From contig NW_023501082.1 of NCBI RefSeq assembly GCF_014066305.1, positions 186,001 to 250,000 on the forward strand: 64,000 nt of DNA. Direction: 5' to 3'. Origin of the DNA: Letharia columbiana (lineage: Eukaryota; Ascomycota; Lecanoromycetes; Lecanorales; Parmeliaceae). Every line of letters begins with the position of its first letter. Positions within the stretch are counted from its first letter, which is position 1. The position numbers were made by a program, and so were the translations under genes. The notes beneath the pieces were generated by a model. The model was given only the letters and a program-made list of their open reading frames with translations, had not been told where the DNA came from and made no database searches. This document shows positions 10,825 through 23,377 of this stretch, in pieces.

Positions 10825-11806
10825 TTAAAAACCGACCTCATCCTCATAAGAATCCTCATGCAAGTCATCACGGATACGACGCTTCAGTAGCGAGTGCGCG
10901 TCATGGGGCTCATCCCCAACTTTCTTCAGCATCTTTGGGGCCAGAAATTCCCACAGCAACTCCTGGGTCGGACTATACTCCTTCACCATTTCGTCGGATG
11001 TCAGCTCTCCCAGGACGCTGAAGTCGAACGTCACCCCGAGCATGTCCAAGTTTGTGATGCTCTTGGCCATTTCGTGCACCCAGCGTTGCATCTTGGTATC
11101 AAGCTTGAGCTTCCAGGCGTAGCGGCATTCGGGGTCGTAGATGCGCATAGTGAGCTTCTGGAGGTTAAGGGGCCCCAATCTGGGAAGTTCTGCGAAGATT
11201 CGAGCCCAGCCCTCTTGTCGGCTTGCCTGGCATTTGTAGGCAGTGATTCCGATGTCGAGATGGAAATATTGCATTGACTGCAGAGAAAGCTCGGATCGAT
11301 CTCGTACGAATGGAAGAACTGCACTCATACTGTTGAAGCGGATTTCATTCCCCCCGTAGAAGACTGGGATGGCTTCCGCTCGAATTTGGTGATTGAGTGC
11401 CAGCATGGCAATGGTAGGTGGCGTCAGGTAGGACTCTCTCCGTAGAGTGTACGAGACCTTAGCGTTCTTCCACTGCTCGCCCTTGAAGGTGCAGCGCTTT
11501 GACTGGGGGTAGTCGTTCGCATGGGAGCACATGTCACCGTCGTGGTCTTTGGTCTTGTAGGAGGAACGAGTAGCATGGCCGGCTTCCTTGTCGGCCTGCC
11601 ATTCTTCAGGATGCACATCTTTGACTGTCACAGAGCCCGTCACCAGCGTCAGGTAGTAGACCTTGTTTCGAATTTCAGCAGAGAGCTTGAGGAACCCGGA
11701 CGGCGTGTCATCGCTGCTCGAAGTCAGTAAGATCTTGTTCTTTTCGAAATAGTGTTGCTCACTTCCAGATGTATTCCTCTTGTGCCGGGCCGCTTGCCGC
11801 TGCCAT
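10825..11806 (-). CDS. 2EXR-type conserved fungal protein, copy 1
   Basis: Two exons, 11806-11763 and 11713-10825, give 310 aa. The 49-nt intron joins EEYIW-N to DDTPSGFLKL. The N-terminal block FLKLSAEIRNKVYYLTL is the helix typical of 2EXR/F-box-like fungal proteins. It is followed by LALNHQIRAEAIPVFYGGNE and FVRDRSELSLQSMQYFHLDI. Function is unknown; proteins of this kind are expanded in Pezizomycotina. It shares the C-terminal FLAPKMLKK block, and general layout, with the gene at 34520-35635, so the two are probably paralogues. No signal peptide or membrane segment. Confidence 0.8.
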
Positions 11807-12007
11807 GGCTGTGAGTTGCGGTCGATGCCACAGAGTTGGTGCCAAATTAGATGAGATATATGTGATGAAGGAAAGGGCGAACACCAAGCGCGTCCCTTAG
11901 TGCGCCAAGACGTGGCATCAAATGTTCACTCGACAGACAAGACACGGGCTGTGTTCCTTCCAAATACACAAAAAATTGATCTAAAATACCCCAAAGTTCT
12001 ATTCTAA

Positions 12008-15000
12008 CTATGCAACCCCATTACTCACGATCTTCTTGTCGTCCTCTATTTTCTCATAAGCCTCCTTGGCCTTCCGCGAATCCTCCGCCCTCAATTGATC
12101 GTCCCTCCTCACTGCAATATCCTTCGGTCGGAAATCACTGTACAGATACTTCAGCACGACTTCGATGACGTAACAACCCACGAAGTCAACGACCATAAGA
12201 CCGGTCATGATGAACTTGAACTCCGTGCTGAAGGGCACGAGTTTCAGCCTCTCGTTGATCTCAGGGATGAACTCCGTCGAGCAAGAGAAAGCTACACCAG
12301 ACACGAGAATAAGGCCCCAATACATGCCGCGGTTCTCGCTGATACCTTCTCGGAAGGGGCGACCTTGATAGTTGATAGCAAAGGTAGAGATTTGCTGGAT
12401 GAGTTGGAGCAGATAAACGGCGCTGTTGAGCAGAGAGGGTTCGAATTCGCCTTCGAGGTCGATCTTCTCGGCTCGGGGCTCGATACTCTGAACGTAATTA
12501 GAGAGGTAGATGAGGGTGACAATGTGGATGGCGAATTGGCCGAGAACGGAGCCGATGATGTATGGATTGAAGATGTTGGGTTGGGGACGTTCTTTGGAGA
12601 GGCCTTCGACAGACTGGGAGACGCATTAGTAGACGTTCTTGTGGTAGGAAACTCGAATCATACCTTGGCTCGTGAGATAGAGAGAAAGCAGACGCTCATG
12701 AGCATGCCGCTGATCGTCACCTGGCCGTCTCCGAACTTGATGCCTTCCAAGTACAATACACTCAAGCTGTAAGCACTGATCAAGCAATTGAGCGCCAGAA
12801 TCTTGTACATCTGTATTGTTGCCACCAACGTACAGCGCCCTTGTCGGATGATGTTTGGAATGGCAATCACGTTTGCAAGCTTGCTCGTAAAGGGAGCTGC
12901 CACAGATGCATCACCAAGCTTGATCCTAGGAGGCTCACTCTCATCAAGCTCCTGCTCCATCATCGAAGCTGTGAATTTGTCAGCAAGACCGGCTGCCTGC
13001 TGTGCCGCTTTTTGTTGCTTCTTTTGCTCAGGTGTGAGGTTACCATTTGCCTGTGGGGGGTGGAGCGGTGGTTTCAGGGATTTCTTTCTTCTCTGCAGCA
13101 GGCGCGTTGGCTGCCACACCTCCAGCAGCTCCTTTTCTCTCCGCTTGTTGTTGCATTGCTTTCTCGTAATGAGGATTAATCGGCCCAGGAGGATAAAGAT
13201 GGGCAACTTGTATCGGGACAGGTGGTGGAGGCTGGTTGAATCGCTTCATGATGCCGACTTGCTTTTCATAGATCTCTTTCATCTTAGTAGTTCTGTAATG
13301 CTCCGCTATTCGGTTCAGGTCGTCCTGCGAGCCGTTAAGGAGGGCCACACCTATGTGAGCTTGCTTCAAAGCTCCCACGTCGTTCGTACCATCACCACAC
13401 ATAAGCGTGGTGTAGCCAGCATCCTTCAGGCCAAGCAGAATATCTTCTTTTTGCTTCGGCGAGACTCGAGCGTAGACCCATGTGTGCCGGAGCAATTGAG
13501 GAAGAGCGGCCTCGTTCTTGTACTTTGACAAAGCATAACCAGTAACGCAAAGATCTTTCTTGTTCACGATCTTCTCATCCAAAGGTTTGCTAGGGTCGAC
13601 AGGGATATTGATCTTATCGTCAACGCTTCGCCACACAAGCTTCTTACCGCTATCATCGTGCTCGGGAGCATCAAGGATGAGGACGTCCCGATCGATAATC
13701 TCAACTTGGCGAGCGACATGCACCGCGGTCAGAGGGTTGTCACCAGTGATCATGACGCAACGATGACTGCTCTCGTTGAGCATCCGAACAGCCCGCATCG
13801 CGTCTTCTTTAAGAGGGCACTGGAGTACTAGGAAGCCAGCAAAAGTCAGATCTGCTTCTACTTCCTCCCGCTTCAAGTCGTTGATCTTTTTCTGGCCGAG
13901 CTCCGCGTCTGCGGAGAGATATCGATACCCTAGGGCTAGTACTCGTCCTCCATTCCTTGTGAAGAACTTAAACGTCTCCTCATAATTTGGTGGTACTGTG
14001 GTAAGCATTGTACGAATTGTCTCTGGCGCTCCCTTCACGCCAACAAATGTACCCCGAACTTTCCTACCGGTTGCTCGGTCTGTGGTGAGTACAGTTGCCA
14101 CAGAGCTTTGCCGTTTCAAAGACGAGGAGAATTGGAAGCGTCGCTTAATTTGTACAATTTCGCCGCCGCTTGTGTTTCCCTTGCCAATTGCTGTCGATCT
14201 GCCATGGAGAGTATCATTGCGACCAAGTGTCCAGCCAAGCGAGGTCAGAGTGGCCTTTTCCATTGGATCCCCAACAACTTCTCCCTCATCCAACTTTACC
14301 AAAGCATGAGCAGTCGCAAGAACAAGCGTCGTCTGCTGGCCAGCCTCGAGCACAGAAGTCAACTTGCTGTGAGCGCCGTCTTTCTCGGTCTTCGCGTTCT
14401 TATCACCCAGCGATAGCCCTGCGATGCCATCCACAACTAAGTCTTCCCCAGTCAAGGTACCGGTCTTGTCGAAGCAAGCAATGTCGACTCTTCCAGCGAA
14501 AGGTATCCGGAATGGCTCGGTACAGAAAATGGCGTATTTACTTAGGGCTGCAAGACTGGTATTGACTGCGAGACTAAGCTCCATGGGAAGCTCTGGCGGG
14601 ACTACGCTTGTGATGATCAGGACGCAGTCGAGCAACAGCTTCGAGCGTTTCCGATCCTGGGCAACACCCTCAACCCAGACATACCATGATGCGGCGATTG
14701 CAAAGATGAGCAAGAACAGAATGAACAACAGAGCTTCCACGTTGTTGGCTGAGACTCGCTCGGTTGAGTAAATCATCGTACGGACCAAGCTTCCCTGGCT
14801 CGTCTCAAAACCAGTCTTCACAACGATAGCCATTGCTCCCTTGTCTGGTGGAGGCTCAACTCCAGAAGCCAAGGTAGGGACGGTCTCCGGTGCATCTTCG
14901 CTGGCGTTACCATGAGTGACCTGCAAAACCTTGGTACCGCCGTAGAGGAAAGCATTCTTGTCAAGGCCCTCCGGATCAATTGGCGCATCACCAGGACGAA

Positions 15001-16076
15001 GCTGAACGGAATCTTTGAGCAGCGGCGTACTTTCCCCAGACAGCATAGCTTCATTTACAATTGCGGTGCCTTCGACCAAGAGCATGTCACAGGCGACTCC
15101 GCTATCCTCTTTCGTCCGATCCACAGACACCAGATCTCCGGGAAGAAGCTTGTCACTTGAGTCCAATTCCCACTTGTTCTGCCTGTAGACCCAGAGAGGG
15201 TACGGTTGTATGCTCATCCCGCGAAACTCGTTCAGCGTTCTTTGTCTTTGCCAAACTACGGTGCTCTCAAATCCAACCAGCATAACCAATGTAAAAAGTG
15301 AGTAGTACCAGTAGTCGTCCAACAGCCAGAGCCCCACGCAGAACATCTGGAAGATGAAGAAGGGTGCCACAGCGTGCTCCTTCCACAGCTCTGTAAATGT
15401 TGGTACTGGGATGTCGAATGTATTATCACCATAATGTTGTTGGACCCGATCGAACTCTTCGCGTGTTAGGAGGCCTTGCGATTCTTGGAACGTCCTGATG
15501 GCTGGTCTCGGCTCTTTATCTATCTCGTAGGACATAGGCGCAAAGCTGTTCTCTTCGGCATTGTAGAGGAACCGGCGCTTCTGGAAGAGGAACGATACGT
15601 TCTGCTTTCCGCCAATCTATTCCCAATCAGTCTAGTTCATGTCATACGCTTGCTGCATTACTGACATTGTCCCTGAGTAACTTGCAAACCTCCGCCGATC
15701 CAGCATTTGTAACAGGAATGACCTTGATCAGCGAGGCGTCTCGCACCGCCTTAGCTTTAATCGATGTAAACAGAGCGTCAATGTTGACATTCCATTTAGT
15801 CGTAAGCCAGGTCAAAGATTGCAGTGTGACTATCGAGCCCGCCCAAACAAATGTCCATTCAGACCCATTTATGTAGGTGTTGTATCGCTCCTCGGATAGA
15901 TAGAAGGCGAAGAAGACAGGCCATATTGCCAAAAATGGCCAGACATATAGATGCAAGAATAGTGGCAGAGGGTTGAGGAGTGTGGCGGACTGTATCTGGG
16001 GGTTCCTGACGAGAGGCGGCCTGCGAGACTGGTTAACTTTAGTCGTCTAGAATTCTAGACGCGCCTGAACTCACAT
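12008..16076 (-). CDS. SPF1: P5A-type ATPase Spf1, endoplasmic reticulum
   Basis: P-type ATPase of the ER membrane; the P5A class extracts mis-inserted transmembrane helices and affects ER ion balance. Best model: exons 16076-16075 (coding part), 16020-15666, 15616-13118, 13050-12664 and 12613-12008 (about 1282 aa; family about 1200-1300). The start codon is split: AT closes exon 1 and G opens exon 2, giving [16 protein letters not shown], the usual Spf1 N-terminus. The membrane motif [13 protein letters not shown] (residue about 459) and phosphorylation motif [11 protein letters not shown] (Asp about 502) are intact, as are TGDNPLTA and the hinge [12 protein letters not shown]. At least eight hydrophobic segments are visible. 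The frame changes near 13051-13117, beside a G6 run (13055-13060). I treat this as a 67-nt intron, but a one-base surplus is equally possible. The donor after exon 2 could be 15665 or 18 nt further downstream. Confidence 0.93.
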
Positions 16077-16434
16077 CTCGGCGACTCTAATAAGGCACTC
16101 AACTCAAGGAAAGGAGCCTGTATGAAAAGACGAATGCTTCAGCATGGCGGATGAAAAGTGTTCTCAGAAGCTCGAGAGATCTGGAGAGGTCGGAGCAATC
16201 TGATGCCGACGTCCGATCTCTTCCGGGTAGCTAGTCTTGGACTAGCGGCGTATATCTATGAGGAAGGTGTGCAGGATATATTCAACAAGGGGAAGCTATT
16301 GCACATTTAGCTAGCTGCAAATGCCTGCAAGGAAGTCACGCCTGTACACTCAGTACGCTTGGCAGGAGCATAGAGGCTCAATGAAATGCAAAAGACATAA
16401 GCAGGCTTCGCGGAGCATGTATTGATACCGTCTT
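16077..16434. other. SPF1 5' leader and tandem intergenic region
   Basis: 358 bp between the dehydrogenase stop and the SPF1 start. Part of it is the SPF1 5' untranslated leader. No gene seen. Confidence 0.5.
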
Positions 16435-17622
16435 TCATTCAGAGAACTTCACATCCTGGCCTAGGCCACTTTCAATATCCCTACAGATTTCGCTTGTAAC
16501 GTCCTCGGTCCTCGCATCGCCCCCAAGATCCACTGTCCTACACCCTTTCTCGATTACGTTCTCCATACTCTTCATCAACACATCAGCAGCTTCCTCTTCC
16601 CCCAACCATCTCAACATTTCGGCCGCGGTCCAAATCGCTCCAATTGGATTCGCAACACCCTTGCCAACTATTTCGAACGCACTCCCGTGGATAGGCTCAA
16701 ACATACTTGGATTCGCTCTTGTGGGATCGAGATTGCTCGTTGGCGCTATGCCGATACTACCGGCTAGAGCAGCCGCCAGATCGCTCAGGATGTCTGCATG
16801 AAGATTCGTGGCGACCATTGTATCCAAGGTCTCCGGATGTAGAGTCATACGGACGGTCATGGCATCGACGAGCATTTTCTCCCATTCCACGTCTGGGAAG
16901 TCTTTGGAAACCACAGCGGCGACTTCATCCCAAAGAACGAGACCATGGATTTGAGCATTCGACTTGGTCACCACACACAGTTTACCCCGCTTTCCCTTCT
17001 TCCTTCCCCGCTCCCGCGCCGTCTCAAAAGCAAACCTCATTATCCTCTCCACGCCATGTCGGGTGAAGATCGCTACTTCGGTAGCTACTTCCCATGGTGT
17101 ACCCACGTGTGTGCGTCCGCCTTGACCTGAATACTCTCCCTCGCTATTTTCGCGGACTATGACCCAATCTAGAAGGGAAGGGTTGGCGGAGAGTGCAGCG
17201 AGAGGAGAGGAGCAACCGCGCAGGAGGCGGGTGGGTCGGAGGTTGGCGTAGTGGTGAAGGTGACGAATAACGGTTAGGCGGAGGCCGGTGAGCGAGATGT
17301 GATCTGGTACATCTGCACGTAGAAAAGTTCAACATTGGCTTGGACTGAGATGCAGGTTGAGGAAGGCCGAACCAGGATCTCCTACAGAGCCGAACAAGAT
17401 GGCATCGTACTTCCTTAGCTCTTCCAACCCACCGTCCGGAATGTAGCGGCCATGCGCTTTGTATTGTTCACTGCTCCAGGGTAAATGATCGAACCGGAAC
17501 GCGAAGGTTCCTAGGGTGGAGGCGAGCTTTTGGAGGACCGTGATGGCAGCACTGATGACTTCAGGACCAATGCCGTCGCCGGGGATGGAGGCGATGTTAT
17601 AAGTAGGATTCGTGGAGGGCAT
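16435..17622 (-). CDS. Tartrate/D-malate dehydrogenase family enzyme
   Basis: NAD-dependent beta-decarboxylating dehydrogenase of the isocitrate/isopropylmalate superfamily, closest to tartrate dehydrogenase/D-malate dehydrogenase. Two exons, 17622-17373 and 17312-16435, give 375 aa, normal for the family. The intron (17313-17372, 60 nt) joins GSVGDP to DVPDHISLTGLRL. Visible landmarks are the N-terminal IASIPGDGIGPEV nucleotide-site strand, DAILFGSVGDP, the Arg-rich substrate loop ending YANLRP, VIVRENSEGEYSGQGG, VVTKSNAQ, the metal-binding MVATNLHADILSDLAAALAGS and the adenine-binding FEPIHGSAFEIVGKGVANP. The leucine-dehydrogenase-specific loop is absent and VPDHISL favours the tartrate/malate branch. 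No mitochondrial presequence is evident from the chosen ATG, so a cytosolic location is likely. Confidence 0.9.
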
Positions 17623-17956
17623 AATTGCAGCCTTGAGGGCACCATCTTTCTTGCTGGAGAAGTTTTGGGAATGCTCTTTCCCCGCATGACGTTGGGAGAG
17701 GATGTCGTCGCGGTTTGACCTGGGCGCTTGGCAATGCAGGGCGACCCGGACAAAAATCTGCCCCCTGTGTGTGGCCGCTTTAGGCAGATCCGATGTCGGA
17801 TGAGTTGGCTTCAAATGACTCTGCATGCTGCACATAAGAAATTGCCTTACATAACAGCTCGACGATATCCTCACATTCTCACAATATCGAGAACCGAAAG
17901 GTCCTGGCTTCACCTACGCTACCGCTATCTATTCGACGACGCCGTTTGGGTTTGCC
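17623..17956. other. Upstream region between dehydrogenase and pseudogene
   Basis: 334 bp. The dehydrogenase frame stays open upstream to 17913 but without family resemblance, so I treat it as promoter/leader. Confidence 0.45.
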
Positions 17957-19586
17957 ATGTCGCCACCAGATTCGTCCTCAGTCTCGACAGCCAGCTCTCA
18001 GTCCCCATCCTCACCAAGCACGATCGGCCTGACGATCGGTGAGCGATTACTTGTCAAATGTCCCCAATTTTAGAATCATAGAGTCTACGCAACCAGAGGG
18101 AGAGCAATTCGCACGCCTTTTTGGACACAGACAACAAGGTCAAGATCGCGTACGTGACTCTGACCACCCTTTTCTTTGTCGCTCCTTTTTCCCTTGCAAG
18201 CAGCTAACGTTGGAAAGGCGTGCTTTAGATGACTTTTGGGTAGAGTGCCTTGAGCTCACCAGTCCCGTGAGCTCGGAGCAGTCGCGAAGAGACTGCGAGA
18301 TCATTGCCAATTTAGGATTGCGGGCATGCACAATGCCCGTATTGGTGTGGAAAGAGGTGTGGACGGAGTGGATGTAGTTGTAAGTCTTTTGCTGTAAGGA
18401 AAGGCTGATCATCGATACTCGATTGCTTATGCCATTCGGATGTGGACATCATAGTACCTCATGGAGCATTCGCATGGAAAGGATATTGCGTATACCGCCA
18501 AAACAGCCATTGAGGTCATTGATAAGATTCTATAGAATGAACATGTCTTAATGCTTCAATTGATTTGTGAAGAATAAGGGCTTGGAGATCCGTTTCAGTA
18601 CCGAGGATAGCTTCCGTAACAGCCTTGCCGACGTCTTAAGCATCCATTCCCTTGTTGATAAGGTCGGCGTCACGAGCGTAAGTCTGGGTCAACAAGGAGT
18701 ATCATTTTCGTTAGCCTTTGCAACCACGTCGGAACAGCAGACACAGTAGGCGTTGCTACAACGCGTGAGGTTTGTGATCTAGTGTGGGTATCTCTGCCCG
18801 CTGTGACCAACAACATGCTGATGACTAGCAGGAGATCTCTGCGTGGAGTGGTGCAGTGTGAAGTTGAATGCCACTTTCACAATTATACAGATTGCGCAAT
18901 TGCCAACGCGTTCTCTGCCCTTGAAGCGGGCGCTCGCATGCTTACCATAAACCGCGAGTACGATCTGACTAAGCTCAAGCGTGTTAGGGATCTGGTAACT
19001 TCTGCGATTGAACTCAACGTTCCCTTCAATAATCCTGTCAAGAGCTCCTGTGGTAGGTTTTTGACGTTACTGTCTTGCATCGAGTAATTGCTAAGCGAGA
19101 ACACCATAGCCTTCACCCACGAGGCTGGCATCCACGCCAAGGCCATCCTCGCAAACCCTGCAACGTACGAGATCATCAATCCCAGACTTCGATGTGCAGC
19201 GCAACGTGCACTTAGCGAGCGGATCGACGGGCTGGAATGTGATCAAATCACGATCTCAGTACCGTGACAACATCTTCCGGCTGTGTACTCGCGATTGACA
19301 GATCGCAGGCGACCAGCTCGGACTTCCCATGACAGACTCACAGACCAAGCAGTGCACAGTGAAGGTCAAAGTCATGGCAGATGTCCGTAGACTGGCGTTC
19401 GAGGGTACCGACGCCATCATCAGGGCGATCTACGATAATCTGAACAGCGTGTCAGAAAAGCCTTTGCTAGCGCATATGAAGATGGCCGAGAAGAAAGAGC
19501 TCGCCAGGAAGGAGATGGAACTCCACACGGAGCTGGAGAAGCGAAGACTTGATCGAATTGTCGACTCGCAGGCTCGATCTTCTTGA
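17957..19586 (+). pseudogene. Decayed homocitrate synthase (LYS20/21 family)
   Basis: Homocitrate synthase starts the alpha-aminoadipate route to lysine. Most of its length is recognisable in order: [152 protein letters not shown] and DQLGLPMTDSQTKQC. Damage includes a frameshift at 18111-18125, a second at about 19181-19185, and an in-frame loss of roughly 30-35 residues after ALEAGA (near 18930) where the family has its second catalytic stretch. The active-site segment LREGEQF is also changed to QPEGEQF. Old introns are still visible, for example the GTACGT donor near 18150, so this is a decayed duplicate and not a retrocopy. A functional copy presumably lies elsewhere. Confidence 0.88.
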
Positions 19587-20020
19587 GCCTTTAATGAATA
19601 CCCCCACCTGTTGGCAAACTTCCAGCCCGCATATGCCGATTGAGCCTAGCGTGCAAAGGCCTTGCAGCCTTTTACTTCTTGCTACACAAGCAGAAGCCTT
19701 ATAACTTAGGGGAGCAGGCCGTGTTGACTGCCAATTGACTACGACTTAGTTGAGATCGACTTCGTTCGCCTGGTATTGCGGCAGTAGCTTCCGTGCACCG
19801 TAGAATGGCAAAAGTATGTAGTAGAGTTTTTGTATACCAAACTTTTTATTCTGAGTTAGTATTTTACCCTCAAAACCAGATATTGTGAAAGAGAGATGTT
19901 AGCCTTGAGAACTGAATGCCGTGGAGTTTATTTGAGCGTCGATGATTGCGCCCGGCGATAGCTTGAACTGAGGTAAAGATTGGCATACGTTATGCAAGAT
20001 TTTGTACGCCAAGGCATGAA

Positions 20021-20099
20021 TGTCTGAGCAAAGCATGAGTTTATTAACAAAGGCCTGAGCTTCTGAGCAAAGAATGACTTTTTAAGCAAAGCATGACTT
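20021..20099. repeat. Imperfect short direct repeats (ctgagcaaagcatgag type)
   Basis: Three to four degenerate copies of a roughly 19-21 bp unit with core gagcaaag[ca]atga: near 20024, 20062 and 20084, plus a weaker copy between the first two. Low conservation; no function suggested. Confidence 0.5.
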
Positions 20100-20795
20100 C
20101 CCAAGCACCGGCTCAAGCAGTGGCATGGGTTTCCAAACCCTCTCAAGGGGTCGACTCAGCAAAGCAACTGCAATTGAATCCGAGCAGATCTACCAGCCAA
20201 TGCCTTCCTCGCAATTCCTTGAAGTCCGTAATGCCAGGGAACATGAAAAATCACAAGACCGTTCCTATGGGACATTACCCTTCAAACAATAGACACGAAT
20301 CGCATCTTACGTGTTGGCAACCGGCCTCTCGGCAATAGCTGTGGTATGATCTGTTTATGGCACTGCAAAAATGGCACCTCCAGGACCATTCCCAACTGGA
20401 TGAGATAGGCGTTGGGAGACTGGTGGTGTCATTGTGCGAGTCTTGGATATCGTGGTCTGGATTTCAAGATTCAGCATCTAGGGACTTCAAGACACCTTTG
20501 CTTATGACTTACCGATCTCGTGAAAGGCCTCGGTGTTGCTCGTATTTTGTTGAGACACGGCTGTCTCGTCGAAGGCCTCGCCGCTGCTGAGATCGTGCTG
20601 AGACATGACTTTAAGATCTGGATATCGTTAAGATTATTCGTAACCCGTCTTGAAGCGAGGTGCGAATCTACCCACCAGTTGCAGTCTAGCTCTGATGAAG
20701 ATGTAGAGGGTTGTTAAGATGCCTGTGCTAGTCAAGGATTAAGGAGGGTTTCTTTAACCTTGATGAAGCTAATTGCTTTGAGAAGACAAAACACC

Positions 20796-20830
20796 AAGAG
20801 AAGAGAAAGAGAAAGAGAAAAAGGGAGAGG
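20796..20830. repeat. Purine-only GAAA-rich microsatellite
   Basis: A run of only A and G with repeated gaaaga units on the plus strand. Confidence 0.7.
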
Positions 20831-23377
20831 GTATATGTTACTCCTGTCCAGAAGTGTTAACAATACTTTGCCTTAACACGACAGTACCTGAAACTCTGGA
20901 AGCTTCACCGCCCCTCTTCTCAGAAGTGTTACACTGTCTTATTGGATCTCTACCCTTCCGATGTCTTGCCCACGAGAGCGAATCAAGGAAAATTCTGCAC
21001 ATCGTGCGGTCAGCGACGCTTTAGATCCGACTCCTTGTTTGAAGCTGATAGGTTCTTTGGAACGGCGAAGGCGAATTGCCATCTAGTCAATAGCACTTTG
21101 TTTCAGGCGTGTCATATGCACGGACCACATGGTAATGACTGATAGTCTTGGCATCTGCTTGCCCAACTCCAAATATGTTGGGAGGATTTTCTCCGAAGCC
21201 GTAACCCACTCTAGAAGGCAGCTCTCCTCAGTGCTGTCTCCGATGGGTCCCAGATCGGTAATGGTATCCAGGAATTGATCCTTCACCGAAAGTAGTGGGG
21301 TGTCATCCTAGTGCTGCACGTCGACTTGAAAGGACAAAGACGTTTTCTCTCCCTCTGCATCCGGCAAGGCAAGTCCATCGTCAAATAACACCATAGAATG
21401 ATTCGGCGAAAATCATCTTCGGAGGACGAGTCCAGTCTGGCGCCCACGACAGAGATTCAGAACACAATTCGGGCCCCTAATTTTGCAGTCCAGCTTCGGC
21501 AAGAAGCTCATTCATCTCGCCTGGCCCTTTAGATAGAGTCGTGACTGCGAAACAACTGTATACGTCTCGCGCAGCCCTGTTGTAGTCTGGTACTTCATAC
21601 TCTTCTACATCTTTAGCGAGAGCGAGCACGCCATATAATTTGTCTACAGCCTTATAGGAAAGTCAGAGATCGTGACCCACGCCGGATCCAGAGCAACGAC
21701 ATCAACTCCCGGGGTGTTATTCGCTTGTCGTTTACGTTTGAAGATGTTCGCGAAGGTCCGCGGGAAAGCTTCTCTCGTCTTTGCTCGAAAGTACCACCGG
21801 TTCCATTCAAATATGTTATGGAACATCCGTCATTCCATGATTCCAAAAGCCGACGGAAGCACCTCCAGCAGAAATTGAGTTTTCCATACATGATCCTTAT
21901 GTTTGCACAGGACACAGCTTCTTGCACGATCCACGGCTTGACGATATGCAGGTAAATCTAACGGAGAAGATCTTCTTCGCAGATGGTCTCAAGAAATGAA
22001 ACTTCAAGACATTGCGGAAGCTCGCGGATGCGACCGTCGAGGAACTGGGGAGACGCTGAAACGTACCAAGCGTACGCTGCCGACACACATTTCTGGCTAG
22101 ATAGAATCCTGTAAATGCAAGTCGCCGAATCGGCTACCCTGATGGATTTGAGATATGTCGTTTCCGGACCAGACGCCTCTGTAATAAATTGGCGAATTGC
22201 GTACGCATCGCTGGGGGTTTCGGGTGGGATATGTTGTAGTGATGGGGATCTCTTGCAACACTCAAAGAACACAGGCTCCATGTGTTGCCCTATGATGAGG
22301 TCGCTCTGGCAACACGCGAGAGAGCTGGAATCGCAAACCCCGCCAGAAGCAAGACAGGACAGATGAGTCCACTTGCATAAATACCTCATAACCTTTTCGG
22401 CCAGGACTTGCGGCGTTTGCTTCCTTGATTCGTGGCATCCTTTTTCCGCACCCCTTCACCATCTTCACGAGCTGGACTCAGAAATCTCTGAAAATATATG
22501 ATGTATTGACGCATCGCCGTTTCTGCTTCCATGTTTGATCTGAATTGGAGCTTAGCAATACTGAGATTGTCTAGACCCATTTATTGACTAGTGAACTGAT
22601 AAAAAAATGCGACCCTAGATAGATATCGCTCTGAGAATTTCTTTCCTTTCGCAGGCGGATATCGGTCATGGAACGCAAGAGCTAAGACGAAGCACGATCC
22701 CGCCATACAGATCTGCAGCCCACAATTTGGTGCTGGCTCGTGTAGTCTTACTGATTTTCCCCTGGGCCAAACCGCTCTTGAGATATTTAAATAGAACAAC
22801 TCTAGCTTTGATGTAGTACCTTGATTGATTGCTTCATTTGCCTCGGTAACCTGCATCAGGTTGCTAATCTAGGGCAATAAAAGGGGTTTGAATCTTGGCG
22901 GGAATGTTACAGCAAATAATACGTTCAAACTTATTCTCAAGGCTTCAAACCTCAGACCGCGCCTGAACATTCTTAACGTCACAATCTGGTCGATCGAACA
23001 AGATTCTTAACGTCAGCTTGAGGCTATGCCACGCCTCAGGTTCCGTGCAGATACTCCTCTTGTTACTTCAGGAGAACATCTAGGTAGCTATTCTTTTCTC
23101 CACGCAACAAAGTTCAACACCATCTCAGCACTGTCAATGCCGGGGCTCATAAGTGTGACAGACTTACTTTTCTATCTCTCATGACAGAAACTTTTCTCTT
23201 TCCATTTCAAAGATTTCAGCCCCTCAACATAGCAACATCTACCCAAACTGTATACTCGCACCGATTGCATCTCAAGCACAACTCCAATTTCGCTTCGTGA
23301 TCAGTTCCTCTAGAGACCTTCAAATAATCACTGACGAAGATCGAGATTAACACTACCTAGGATTCCCAAAACACACA

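Larger units (their letters stand above)
19587..23377. other. Gene-poor stretch with relics and simple repeats
   Basis: About 3.8 kb without an intact gene. Minus-strand open fragments between about 21650 and 22860 switch frame several times and may be a decayed gene, but I recognise no family. The plus-strand fragment at 20520-20717 has two alternating leucine-rich stretches (GVARILLRHGCLVEGL, AAAEIVLRHDFKIWI) reminiscent of decayed ankyrin-type repeats. Neither is called as a gene. Confidence 0.45.

Noticed and set aside
21480..22860. Series of minus-strand fragments that might be a decayed regulatory gene
   Set aside because: Repeated frame changes and no motif I could match to a family; naming it would be guesswork.
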